Positions 8,200 through 16,631 of a DNA stretch of 64,000 nucleotides are shown here, piece after piece. The position numbers and the translations under genes are program-made. The notes under the pieces were generated by a model. The model did not search any database, had not been told where the DNA came from, and worked only from the letters and a program-made list of their open reading frames with translations. Location: the NCBI RefSeq assembly GCF_002608565.1, contig NZ_LIXM01000004.1, positions 1 through 64,000 on the forward strand. The letters run 5' to 3'. The stretch's first letter is position 1; each line of letters begins with the position of its first letter. The DNA comes from Vibrio sp. PID17_43 (GTDB taxonomy: Bacteria; Pseudomonadota; Gammaproteobacteria; Enterobacterales; Vibrionaceae).

Positions 8200-8389
8200 T
8201 ACCGCGCTCCATTGCCGACTCCCAATAACTCAGTTCAGAATCGACCATTTCTAACAATTTTTTCGGACAACCAATACACTTACCTTCAGGCCCACAAACA
8301 AACGTTTCTGGTTCGTAGATCGGCAGTTCTGCTTTCACTTGTGTAATGATATCGCGCATTGCGGTCATTCGATCTGGCTTAGCGGTCAT
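8102..8389 (-). CDS. Small conserved Cys-rich protein of unknown function
   Basis: A 95-residue protein with CGPEGKCIGCPKKLLE near residue 33, a CxxxxxCxxC cluster that could bind zinc or an iron-sulfur cluster, plus a fourth Cys further on (MCTNVRRG). ATG at 8389 is chosen because GGGAG lies six to ten bases upstream; a longer upstream frame lacks such a site. I do not recognise a named family. Its 3' end overlaps the tail of the decayed HAD gene on the other strand by about 100 bases, so these two genes converge and overlap. Confidence 0.65.
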   Translation of the reverse strand: MTAKPDRMTAMRDIITQVKAELPIYEPETFVCGPEGKCIGCPKKLLEMVDSELSYWESAMERGITPQFDELRRFGKMCTNVRRGLIRNNVPLLNA

Positions 8390-8451
8390 AACTCTGCTCC
8401 CAATACAACTAAGGAGCAGGATTGTACTCTCTGGCACGGAAATATCCCCGC

Positions 8452-8622
8452 CTAATTTAGATAATTTTTACTTTTTCTTTTACGCACGCTAGCGAACATC
8501 ACCACCGCCAACATGAACACAAAATTAACATTATAAATCAACGTGTTAATTAAGTAATAAAATTTAAAATCACTCTCATAACGCTCTCGGCAAGATTGGC
8601 GAAGATCACACTCGCTTGGGTA
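8452..8622 (-). other. Open frame resembling a small membrane-protein remnant
   Basis: Between the Cys-rich gene and the small protein at 8876 lies a stretch of nearly 490 bases without a solid gene. On the minus strand, 56 codons stay open and encode a Cys/Arg-rich start (CDLRQSCRERYESDFKFYY), a hydrophobic helix (NVNFVFMLAVVMFASV) and a basic tail KRKSK, the pattern of a one-span inner-membrane protein. There is no start codon with a ribosome site and a stop lies just upstream, so this may be a truncated gene or chance. Confidence 0.25.
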
Positions 8623-8806
8623 TCACTTCGATAAGATTCATTATGCGTGGCGCAAACAAAACCACATCAGTGCCACATTCACAAACCACTTGAAAGTTAT
8701 CACTATGATATTAAGACGTATTGTTATCTCAACTTAAAGCGCGTCTCCAATGTGTTGCAAAAATAAAGAGCTCTTCCCCATCATTAGGCGCAAAGAGATA
8801 TATACT

Positions 8807-8847
8807 TATACCCAAGTAACCTCTCGATACTCGGTTACTTGGGTATA
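8807..8847. repeat. Perfect 15-bp inverted repeat
   Basis: TATACCCAAGTAACC (8807-8821) and its exact reverse complement (8833-8847) flank an 11-base loop. No T-run follows, so it is not an intrinsic terminator. It sits 29 bases upstream of the small gene at 8876. The arm's core recurs as a half-copy at 11137-11148 beside a truncated gene. Confidence 0.85.
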
Positions 8848-8875
8848 GACAGAGAACGGTACAGGAGGGAATCTT

Positions 8876-9049
8876 ATGGAACTGCGCAATAAAGCGGGTG
8901 ATACTGCGAAAATTGCAGATAATCTAACCCTTAAAGAAATCACTGAAATGGGTTACACCGTTGATCTTTGTGATGAAGCATTCGATCCAAACGAACATTG
9001 GAAAGCAGAAGGCCAAACTCAAGAGAGAGGCGAATACCCAGAAGAGTAA
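8876..9049 (+). CDS. Small acidic protein (57 aa), function unknown
   Basis: A short gene with a very strong ribosome site (CAGGAGGG, 6-8 bases before ATG). The product begins MELRNKAGDTAKIADNLTLK and ends ERGEYPEE. It is hydrophilic and acidic with one Cys and no membrane segment. Codon use and the strong initiation site support expression. The perfect inverted repeat lies directly upstream. I do not recognise the family. Confidence 0.65.
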   Translation: MELRNKAGDTAKIADNLTLKEITEMGYTVDLCDEAFDPNEHWKAEGQTQERGEYPEE

Positions 9050-9268
9050 TGAAACACCATTTCTGCCGAGTGAGTGATCGCTCGGCCTCATCCCTCAACA
9101 CGTAGCATTGCTTCTTTTACCTCGTCATTCGTTATCTATACCTATACCTTCCGACGACAATTGCAAAATAACATTTTATCCACATTCAGCCATTCCTTTC
9201 CCCTACTTGTGCATGCCATAATCGACGACGATAAAAACCTCAATAAAGCAAACATTTGAAGGATCAAA

Positions 9269-11116
9269 ATGACAGCAACGGAATACCTAAACGACCTCAA
9301 CCAACGTTACCTCGCTATCCATCGCACCAAAGAAGACTTCTTTTGGGAAACGTACATGGGCATCAGCGACGACCACGATGGCTCGACAAAAGCACAAACA
9401 ACTTGGACGAATTTTTTAAGCAACGCCGAACAAATCTCAGCCATCAAAGCACAACTTGAAGCGGCTGAAGCGATCGCTGATCCACAAGAGAAACAACAAA
9501 CGCAAATTGGTCTGCAAGGCTGGTTAGCCACGTTTGAATCACACGCTATTGAAGGCGAGCAAGCTCAAGCGCAAAAAAATGCTCTGATTGCATTTGAAGC
9601 CGAGTTGTTCGAGAAAAAGCAAAACCACGTCCTGATGTTTACCAATGAAAACGGCGAGCAGATAGAAGGATCTTTGCCGGTATTGTCTTCGACGATTCGC
9701 GCCAACAATCACGAAGAAGTGCGTCAATCAGCACACCAAACGCTGCTCGACCTTGAGCAATGGTTGCTACAAAACGGCTTTATTGAGCTGATCAAACTGC
9801 GTAACCAATTTGCGCGTTCTTTAGGTTACGAAACCTTCTTTGATTACTCAGTGAAGAAAACAGAGAAGATGAGCTCAGAGCAACTGTTCAACATCTTGGA
9901 TGACTTTGAACAACGCACGCGCGAAGCACATCTAAGCAGCTTAACAAACCTTGCTGAGCAAAAAGGTCAAAGCGCACTGACTGGCTACAACTTTGTGTAC
10001 TCGTTCGCGGGTGACGTCATGCGTGACCTAGATCCGTACGTACCGTTCTCAAAATCGCTGCGTCGCTGGGTGGAGTCGTTCGGTCGTCTTAACATCGAAT
10101 ATTCAGGCGCAGAACTGACGCTAGACCTGCTTGATCGCAAAGGCAAATACCCGAACGGTTTCTGCCATGGACCTATCCCATCGTTCTACAACCAAGGCGA
10201 GTGGGTTGCAGCGCAAGTGAACTTCACCAGTAATGCTAAGCCAGACCAAGTTGGCAGCGGCTACGATGGCATCAACACCTTGTTCCACGAAGGTGGTCAC
10301 GCTGCGCACTTCTCTAACGTGAAGATGAACGCGCCGTGTTTCTCTCAAGAGTTCGCCCCGACGTCCATGGCATACGCAGAAACACAATCCATGTTCTGTG
10401 ACAGCCTGTTGACCGATGCCGATTGGCTAAAACAATACGCGTTGGACGCAGAAGGTAATCCAGTACCGGATGAGATCATCCAAGCGATGATCAACAGCCG
10501 TCAGCCATTCAAAGCGTACGAAGAGCGCAGCATTCTAGTTGTGCCGTATTTTGAACGTGCGCTTTACCAATTAAGCGATGAAGAACTGACGCCAGAGCGC
10601 ATCACTAAACTGGCGCGCGATTGTGAAAAGCAGATCCTTGGTTTGGAATGCAGCCCACGCCCATTGATGGCCATTCCACACCTTCTGTCTGATGAAGCAG
10701 CGTGTGCCTACCACGGTTACTTGCTAGCACACATGGCGGTTTACCAGACTCGAGCTTACTTCCTCGACAAGTTTGGCTACCTGACTGACAACCCAGAGAT
10801 TGGTCCGCTACTGGCGAAACATTACTGGCATGCAGGTAACCACCTATCGCACAACGAGACTATCGTTAGTCTCACGGGTGAAGGCTTTAACGCTAAGTAT
10901 CTGGCAGATGTGTGTAACCTATCCCCAGAACAAGCATGGGAAGTGCAGCAGAAGAAGATTGCCTCGCTGCAAACTCGTGAACGTGCCCCAGTGGCGTCTT
11001 TAAATGCCAGCATTAAAGTGGTGGATGGCAGCAAAGAGCTTGCAAGCAATGCAGTCTCAGACGAGCAGATGTGCGAGCAGTTTGAGCGCTACATCCAAGA
11101 GACGTACGGTCGATAA
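9269..11116 (+). CDS. M3-family oligoendopeptidase
   Basis: A 615-residue zinc metallopeptidase of family M3 (thimet oligopeptidase/PepF group), expected to cleave short peptides in the cytoplasm. The active site LFHEGGHAAHF carries HExxH (His340, Glu341, His344). The downstream segment containing EFAPTSMAYAETQSMF supplies the third zinc ligand (Glu) typical of the clan, and the tail carries HAGNHLSHNETI. No signal peptide is visible. GAAGG lies about eight bases before ATG. It stands alone, followed by a truncated monooxygenase gene. Subfamily assignment is less certain than the M3 call. Confidence 0.88.
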   Translation: MTATEYLNDLNQRYLAIHRTKEDFFWETYMGISDDHDGSTKAQTTWTNFLSNAEQISAIKAQLEAAEAIADPQEKQQTQIGLQGWLATFESHAIEGEQAQAQKNALIAFEAELFEKKQNHVLMFTNENGEQIEGSLPVLSSTIRANNHEEVRQSAHQTLLDLEQWLLQNGFIELIKLRNQFARSLGYETFFDYSVKKTEKMSSEQLFNILDDFEQRTREAHLSSLTNLAEQKGQSALTGYNFVYSFAGDVMRDLDPYVPFSKSLRRWVESFGRLNIEYSGAELTLDLLDRKGKYPNGFCHGPIPSFYNQGEWVAAQVNFTSNAKPDQVGSGYDGINTLFHEGGHAAHFSNVKMNAPCFSQEFAPTSMAYAETQSMFCDSLLTDADWLKQYALDAEGNPVPDEIIQAMINSRQPFKAYEERSILVVPYFERALYQLSDEELTPERITKLARDCEKQILGLECSPRPLMAIPHLLSDEAACAYHGYLLAHMAVYQTRAYFLDKFGYLTDNPEIGPLLAKHYWHAGNHLSHNETIVSLTGEGFNAKYLADVCNLSPEQAWEVQQKKIASLQTRERAPVASLNASIKVVDGSKELASNAVSDEQMCEQFERYIQETYGR

Positions 11117-11151
11117 GCGAAACCAAGAGCTAGGGGTATACCCAAGTAGAA

Positions 11152-11388
11152 TTGGTAAAAGCCGAACTCCTTAAACTGATTGATGTCACTCGTGCCGAAG
11201 AAGGTTGTATCAACTACGACCTTCACCAAGATAACGAAAACCCAGCGAATTTCACTTTCTACGAAAACTGGGAATCACGCGAACTATGGCAACAACACAT
11301 GGGTAACGAGCACCTAGTGGAATACATGAAAGCCACTGAGGGTGCTGTGGATGTCTTTACTCTGAATGAAATGTCGTACATCGGTTAA
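11152..11388 (+). pseudogene. Antibiotic-biosynthesis-monooxygenase (ABM) domain protein, 5'-truncated
   Basis: The 78-residue frame matches the ABM/YgiN-like ferredoxin fold (LIDVTRAEEGCINYDLHQD, then FTFYENWESRELWQQHM). Intact family members are about 95-100 residues; the first beta strand, about 20 residues, is missing. The only start is a TTG with no good ribosome site. The missing 5' end is replaced by GGTATACCCAAGTA, a half of the inverted repeat at 8807-8847. A remnant is therefore more likely than a working gene. Confidence 0.65.
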
Positions 11389-11390
11389 AC

Positions 11391-11415
11391 CACAGCACAG
11401 CACAGCACAGCACAC
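11391..11415. repeat. CACAG pentanucleotide tandem repeat
   Basis: Four perfect CACAG units followed by CACAC, lying between the ABM remnant's stop codon and its terminator. The short tandem array is prone to slippage; it is noncoding. Confidence 0.9.
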
Positions 11416-11419
11416 ATTA

Positions 11420-11453
11420 AAAGCCAGCAACGGTTACCCTACTGGCTTTTTTC
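11420..11453 (+). terminator. Intrinsic terminator after the ABM remnant
   Basis: AAGCCAG and CTGGCTT pair across a 14-base loop and are followed by a T-run. Confidence 0.75.
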
Positions 11454-11599
11454 TCTTTTACTCCATGCATCTTCGACTCAGATATAACATAAATTTATCA
11501 TAATAAGAATAATTGATAATTTCATGTAATTCACACCACCCCATATACTCTCTCCATCGAAACGAATTCCCAATCATCATCAGCGTTTGGAGCACAGTT

Positions 11600-12085
11600 A
11601 TGAAAATGAATCACGTAGGTATCATGGTCGGTGAAATGGACAAAGCCGTTGAGTTTTACACTAAAGCTCTGGGTCTAAAAATCGTCATGAACAACACAAA
11701 AGTAATTGAAGAGCGCGAAACGGCAATCGGTCGTATGTGTATCGCGGTATTCGGTGAAGGTTTTAAAGGCTTCAACATCGCACACCTTGTGACGACAGAT
11801 GGTATCGGCGTTGAACTGTTTGAAATGAAAGCGCGTCAGGAACGTCACGAAGTGGATTTCTCTCGCCTCGGCATCTTCCACTTCTGTCTGCAAACAGACG
11901 ACTTCGAAGGTGCGATCAAACGCACAGAAGAATTTGGTGGTAAAGTACGTATGGATATCATGCGCTACCACCCAGAAGACGATAGCAAACCGGCGCAGAT
12001 GGTTTACCTGGAAGACCCGTTTGGTAACCTATTCGAACTTTACTCGCATACTTACGAAGAAACTTACGCATCTGATTACGAATAA
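11600..12085 (+). CDS. VOC-family (glyoxalase/bleomycin resistance fold) protein
   Basis: A 161-residue vicinal-oxygen-chelate protein. It opens MKMNHVGIMVGEMDKAVEFY, with His as first metal ligand, and shows IGVELFE in the middle, IFHFCLQTDD in the second module and VYLEDPFGNLFELYSHT with the final Glu ligand, the typical paired beta-alpha-beta-beta-beta layout. ATG 11600 has GGAG about eight bases upstream; upstream codons in the same frame are unlikely to be translated. The reaction (isomerase, dioxygenase or resistance protein) cannot be determined. A strong terminator follows, so it is monocistronic. Confidence 0.85.
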   Translation: MKMNHVGIMVGEMDKAVEFYTKALGLKIVMNNTKVIEERETAIGRMCIAVFGEGFKGFNIAHLVTTDGIGVELFEMKARQERHEVDFSRLGIFHFCLQTDDFEGAIKRTEEFGGKVRMDIMRYHPEDDSKPAQMVYLEDPFGNLFELYSHTYEETYASDYE

Positions 12086-12104
12086 TTCAACACGTAAGAG
12101 ACAG

Positions 12105-12135
12105 AAAGGATTGGCATTGTGCCAATCCTTTTTTA
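12105..12135 (+). terminator. Intrinsic terminator after first VOC gene
   Basis: AAAGGATTGGCA and TGCCAATCCTTT pair around a 3-base loop and are followed by T residues. Confidence 0.9.
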
Positions 12136-12200
12136 GTTTGAATCACGCAGGTTAATCGCTACCCCATTGATTGAAAAGCAGATTCACCGCCACTTACGAC

Positions 12201-12461
12201 TCAACAAAACTTGGCTGAGGTGATGTCATCCAATAAGCTATCAAGCTGGTAAACCACCTCATAGCTGGCTTTCTCCATGGCTTTGATGGCGTTGTTCATC
12301 GAATGAGTGTCCGCATTTTTGCCATACTTAAGTGCGTTAATTCCATGCTCGTGCACTAACTTATGTGGCTCTTCTAGCAGAGCAAAACTACGCCGTTCTT
12401 TATATTGCGTACCCGCACCTTTGTAGTCGCTTGGATATATACTCTTCTCAAGGAAGAACAA
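12201..12461 (-). pseudogene. CZB (chemoreceptor zinc-binding) domain remnant
   Basis: The 86-residue frame carries FALLEEPHKLVHEHG followed by a helix with AMEKASYEVVYQLDSLL, which matches the second half of the CZB zinc-binding domain found in chemoreceptors and diguanylate cyclases (PHxxVH supplies zinc ligands). The first half with the HCxLGxW motif and any signalling domain are absent. The only start is TTG, and the frame begins within 14 bases of the oppositely oriented VOC gene. It is probably the 3' stump of a larger receptor or cyclase gene; a free-standing short form cannot be excluded. Confidence 0.55.
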
Positions 12462-12474
12462 AGGACAGAATCCG

Positions 12475-12894
12475 ATGGCAAATCACAGCAACCCAATTGA
12501 AATTAGAGCGATCGACCACGTGGTGCTGAGAACCTGTAAACTGAACGACATGCTACGCTTCTATCGAGATATATTGGGCTGCCACATTGAACGTGAATTA
12601 CCCGACCTAGGGCTCACCCAGTTACGAGCAGGCTCTGCCATTATTGATTTGGTGACCGTCAACGGTGAACTAGGCAGGCTAGGAGGAAAACCGCCAAGCC
12701 AAGACGGGCGCAATCTGGATCACTTCTGCCTACAAATTGGAGTTTATGAAGAAGCAGCTCTTCTCGACTATCTGCACCAGCACAATGTAAATGTTGCTGA
12801 ATTTTCTGAACGTTATGGCGCGCAAGGCTTTGGGCGCTCAGTGTATATTGAAGATCCTGAGGGCAATGTGGTGGAGCTCAAAGCTCAAAAATAA
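12475..12894 (+). CDS. VOC-family protein (second copy, divergent)
   Basis: A 139-residue glyoxalase-fold protein with IRAIDHVVLRTCKLNDMLRF at the N-terminus (His metal ligand), an LGLTQLRAGSAIIDLV strand, DHFCLQI in the second half and SVYIEDPEGNVVELKAQ at the end with the final Glu. An AAAGGA sequence sits about ten bases upstream of ATG. It is related only at fold level to the VOC gene at 11600. The -10-like TATATACT (about 12431-12438) lies inside the CZB remnant, so its promoter overlaps decayed coding sequence. Substrate unknown. Confidence 0.85.
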   Translation: MANHSNPIEIRAIDHVVLRTCKLNDMLRFYRDILGCHIERELPDLGLTQLRAGSAIIDLVTVNGELGRLGGKPPSQDGRNLDHFCLQIGVYEEAALLDYLHQHNVNVAEFSERYGAQGFGRSVYIEDPEGNVVELKAQK

Positions 12895-12972
12895 AATGTG
12901 CTTCTAGATGATCTATCGTATGGCAACTTGCGTTTGTAAGCTCTAGAATCAACCACAACATCATTCTCAATA

Positions 12973-13500
12973 ATGGCAAAAATGAACACTATCTTTCTGG
13001 TTAATGGTGACATCACTGAGGCGAAAGTAGACGCTATCGTCAATGCCGCGAATACTCGCATGCTTGGTGGCGGTGGTGTGGACGGTGCAATTCATCGCGC
13101 CGCAGGGCCAGAGCTTTTACGGGCTTGCTACGCGATTGAAGAAGTGAATGGCACACGCTGCCCTTGGGGGGATGCACGAATGACCACTGCAGGTAACTTG
13201 AATGCTCGCTTTGTTATTCATGCTGTTGGGCCTATCTACGATAAATTTGCCGACCCTCGTGCAGTATTAGAATCTGCCTACCAACGTGCTTTGGACTTAG
13301 CGTTAGACAATGGTTGCCAGAGCCTTGCCTTGCCCGCCATCTCATGCGGTGCGTTTGGTTACCCCCCTCATGAAGCCGCAGAGGTCGCATTGGCAGTTTG
13401 CCAACGTGAGGAATACCAAAATCTGTCAATGCACTTCTATCTGTTCGGCGAAGATATGTTGGCAATTTGGCAACAAGTCCTGGATAACACCGCACAATAG
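12973..13500 (+). CDS. Macrodomain protein, O-acetyl-ADP-ribose deacetylase (YmdB-like)
   Basis: A 175-residue single macrodomain. VNAANTRMLGGGGVDGAIHRA is interrupted here for length: VNAAN and GGGGVDGAIHRAAGPEL form the conserved ADP-ribose-binding and catalytic loop, and PAISCGAFGYPPHEAA is the second ligand loop. Closest recognisable relative is E. coli YmdB (177 aa), which removes acetyl from O-acetyl-ADP-ribose, can de-mono-ADP-ribosylate proteins and modulates RNase III. There are two in-frame ATGs (12973, 12982); the first is used here without a convincing ribosome site. It is a single gene. Confidence 0.88.
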   Translation: MAKMNTIFLVNGDITEAKVDAIVNAANTRMLGGGGVDGAIHRAAGPELLRACYAIEEVNGTRCPWGDARMTTAGNLNARFVIHAVGPIYDKFADPRAVLESAYQRALDLALDNGCQSLALPAISCGAFGYPPHEAAEVALAVCQREEYQNLSMHFYLFGEDMLAIWQQVLDNTAQ

Positions 13501-13635
13501 AAACAAAAATATCGAACAATTTTCACCGTTCGGTTTGATCTTATTGTGCCTAAACAAAAACAGTTAAGCAGTTGCATATGCAAGGGGGCAGCCATCTCCA
13601 CGCCTAATCATTAACGTCTTTAGGGCGAGTGAGCG

Positions 13636-14193
<558 letters not shown>

Positions 14194-14235
14194 GCGCCTC
14201 TACGTGTTCCCAATGACTGGGTCATGTAGAGGCGC
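14194..14235. terminator. Long hairpin downstream of the amidotransferase gene
   Basis: GCGCCTCTACGTG pairs with CATGTAGAGGCGC (13 bp, one G-U in one orientation) around a 16-base loop that itself contains CCCA/TGGG. It lies about 60 bases beyond the stop of the minus-strand amidotransferase gene. The T content after it is modest, so it may be a weak terminator or an RNA-stabilising 3' structure. Confidence 0.5.
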
Positions 14236-14296
14236 TTTGTCCGGTGTTATGGCGTTTATTGGCAACACGTCACACGTATTAAGATGCTGTTTGGGT

Positions 14297-15037
14297 CTAC
14301 CCCACCTTTTGCAGCAGATCGGAACAGATTCTCTGCTGCTCACGAGTAAAAAAAGCATTCATCCAATGCAAAAAGAGCATCGAATCGTTCGGCTTCTTCA
14401 ACTGAACAAACGCATCGTCGTACTGATGTTGAGAAAGTAGGTGCTGACGTTTCCTGACCAGTTTCTCAGTAAACTCTGGACTAAACTCAGGATGACCTTG
14501 CACGGTTAAAATATGATTGTCTTTCACCAGCATAAAGTTTGGGCAAAAATCATTACCCGCAATAACACGCATCCCTTTAGGTACTATCACCACCTGATCT
14601 TGGTGACTCACCAGCATGCGCGCACTATCAACGGCAAGATTCATCCATTTCTTTAGGGCCACTACTTTCACTTCGTAACAACCTAACCCCCAACCTTTGT
14701 GAGACTTTTCAACCATCCCACCCAAAGCTCTAGCAATGAGTTGGTGACCAAAACAAATTCCGACCAATGGTTTTCTTCTGGCTTCACAACTTCGAATCCA
14801 GTCAGCTAGCGCGAGAATCCATGGCAAATCATCATAAGCGTTATGTACGCTGCCAGTAATAATAAAACCATGGCACTCATCCAAACGAGGTAGCTCACCT
14901 TTCAGCGCATCATAGTTTTGAAATGTTATTGCAGCATTCACACCAGCAAAGGCGCGTTCTATCATATCGGCATACTGACCATGGCCATCCAATAAAGTCG
15001 GGTCGACATACCCACACGTGATTATTCCAATTCTCAT
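14297..15037 (-). CDS. Class I glutamine amidotransferase-like protein, candidate gamma-glutamyl-GABA hydrolase
   Basis: A 246-residue GATase-1 domain protein with a complete triad: Cys95 in GICFGHQ, His182 and Glu184 in QGHPEF. It resembles the GuaA-N/YfeJ-type amidotransferases more than PuuD (peptidase C26). It is the third gene of a bauA-mmsA-amidotransferase run, starting 7 bases after mmsA. The neighbouring puuA, puuB and puuC need a hydrolase releasing GABA from gamma-glutamyl-GABA, and no PuuD lies in the window, so this gene is the natural candidate. Domain assignment is firm; the substrate is inferred from context. Confidence 0.8.
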   Translation of the reverse strand: MRIGIITCGYVDPTLLDGHGQYADMIERAFAGVNAAITFQNYDALKGELPRLDECHGFIITGSVHNAYDDLPWILALADWIRSCEARRKPLVGICFGHQLIARALGGMVEKSHKGWGLGCYEVKVVALKKWMNLAVDSARMLVSHQDQVVIVPKGMRVIAGNDFCPNFMLVKDNHILTVQGHPEFSPEFTEKLVRKRQHLLSQHQYDDAFVQLKKPNDSMLFLHWMNAFFTREQQRICSDLLQKVG

Positions 15038-15044
15038 CGTTCAC

Positions 15045-16541
15045 CTATTTCATCGTTGGCATCACAAATTCACTCTCCCTTTGTCCTTTTGGCCAGCGAG
15101 CAGTAACGGTCTTCATACGAGTATAGAAACGCACACCATCATTGCCATGAACATTGAGAGGTCCAAATACAGAGCGCTTCCAACCACCAAAACTATGGAA
15201 AGCCATTGGAACCGGAATTGGCACATTCACACCCACCATGCCAATTTCGACTTTGTCAGTGAAGTCTCGTGCGGTATCTCCATCTCGAGTAAAGATGGCG
15301 GTCCCATTACCAAACTCATGTTCATTAATAAGTTTAAGCGCATGCTGATAGTCTTTCGCTCTTACCACAGACAGAACCGGACCAAAGATCTCTTCCTGAT
15401 AGATTGTCATCTCTGGTGTCACGTTATCAAACAGGGTGCCACCAACAAAGTAACCAGGTTCGCTGGTTTCACAGCCTCGCCCGTCGACCACTAGTGTTGC
15501 GCCCTGATCAACCCCTGATTGAATGTAGTCACGCACTTTATTCCTATGTGGTTCACTAATCAGTGGTCCCATTTCATTTTCCGGTGATACGCCAAGCCCA
15601 GGGCCGACACGCAGTTCCTGCACTTTATGTTTCAATGTTTCCACCAGCTTGTCAGCGGTTTCATCACCGACGGCGACGGCAACCGAAATCGCCATACAAC
15701 GTTCCCCTGCAGCGCCGTAAGCCGCGCCCATGATCGCATTAGCTGCACCATCTAGGTCGGCATCTGGCATCACCACCAAGTGATTTTTTGCTCCGCCAAG
15801 TGCTTGAACTCGTTTACCGTTTGTACTGCCTTTGCTATAAATCGCTTCTGCAATCGGTGTCGAGCCGACAAAGCTCACGGCAGCGACATCTGGCGCATCA
15901 AGTAATGCATCCACCACTTCTTTATCACCTTGGATGACATTAAATACCCCATCAGGCAATCCAGCTTCTTGCAGCAATTGTGCGAGCTTAAGAGACACGC
16001 TTGGATCTTTCTCTGAAGGTTTAAGAATAAAGCTGTTACCACAAGCTAAAGAGACAGGGATCATCCACAATGGAACCATCACCGGGAAGTTAAACGGCGT
16101 AATACCAACACAAACGCCAACTGGCTGCATCATTGAGTAGCTATCAACTTCACGTCCAACGTTGAGTGAATGCTCACCCTTTAAAAGGTGTGGAATACCA
16201 CAGGCGAATTCGACCACTTCTAAGCCGCGTGTCAGCTCTCCCATCGCATCGCTATGAACCTTGCCATGCTCGGTTGAGATCAAGGTCGCTAGTTCATCCG
16301 CATGCTCTTCTAATAACGTCTTAAAACGAAACATCACTCGTGCACGTTGAAGTGGCGGTGTCGCTTGCCATTTTGCTTGCGCTTGTTTGGCAACTTGCAC
16401 AACGGACAGCGCTTCACTCGCAGAAGAGAGCTGAACCTGGCCTCGAAGTTCACCATTTGCCGGATTAAACAAATCTGCGGTTCTTTGGCTGGTGCTTTTT
16501 TCCACTTGCCCATTAATAAAATTTGATACCAAAATCGACAT
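15045..16541 (-). CDS. mmsA: CoA-acylating (methyl)malonate-semialdehyde dehydrogenase
   Basis: A 498-residue aldehyde dehydrogenase of the MmsA/IolA type, converting malonate semialdehyde or methylmalonate semialdehyde with CoA and NAD to acetyl- or propionyl-CoA plus CO2. Catalytic Cys282 lies in AGERCMAIS, the family-specific context. GITPFNFPVMVP lines the cofactor pocket, and the usual catalytic Glu context is replaced by LGGAKNH, diagnostic for the CoA-dependent class. It follows bauA and precedes the amidotransferase, so its likely job here is finishing beta-alanine breakdown (the BauC role). Confidence 0.92.
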   Translation of the reverse strand: MSILVSNFINGQVEKSTSQRTADLFNPANGELRGQVQLSSASEALSVVQVAKQAQAKWQATPPLQRARVMFRFKTLLEEHADELATLISTEHGKVHSDAMGELTRGLEVVEFACGIPHLLKGEHSLNVGREVDSYSMMQPVGVCVGITPFNFPVMVPLWMIPVSLACGNSFILKPSEKDPSVSLKLAQLLQEAGLPDGVFNVIQGDKEVVDALLDAPDVAAVSFVGSTPIAEAIYSKGSTNGKRVQALGGAKNHLVVMPDADLDGAANAIMGAAYGAAGERCMAISVAVAVGDETADKLVETLKHKVQELRVGPGLGVSPENEMGPLISEPHRNKVRDYIQSGVDQGATLVVDGRGCETSEPGYFVGGTLFDNVTPEMTIYQEEIFGPVLSVVRAKDYQHALKLINEHEFGNGTAIFTRDGDTARDFTDKVEIGMVGVNVPIPVPMAFHSFGGWKRSVFGPLNVHGNDGVRFYTRMKTVTARWPKGQRESEFVMPTMK

Positions 16542-16631
16542 TTCACTGTTCCTTGTTCTTTGTATTTATCCTGATCGTTCGTACTATATTTGGTGACTAA
16601 CTCTCGTTAGCGGCTGGCGCGGTTTCGGTTA

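Noticed and set aside
8390..8806. tRNA or small RNA in the gap
   Set aside because: No cloverleaf, no CCA end, no GC-rich folded segment could be made out.
11391..11415. CACAG array as a CRISPR-like repeat
   Set aside because: Units are 5 bp without spacers; it is a simple tandem repeat. The same applies to the CCGCAT array at 44304-44332.
15018..15494. 158-codon open frame on the plus strand
   Set aside because: It is antisense to mmsA and amidotransferase coding sequence, has no family features and no ribosome site.
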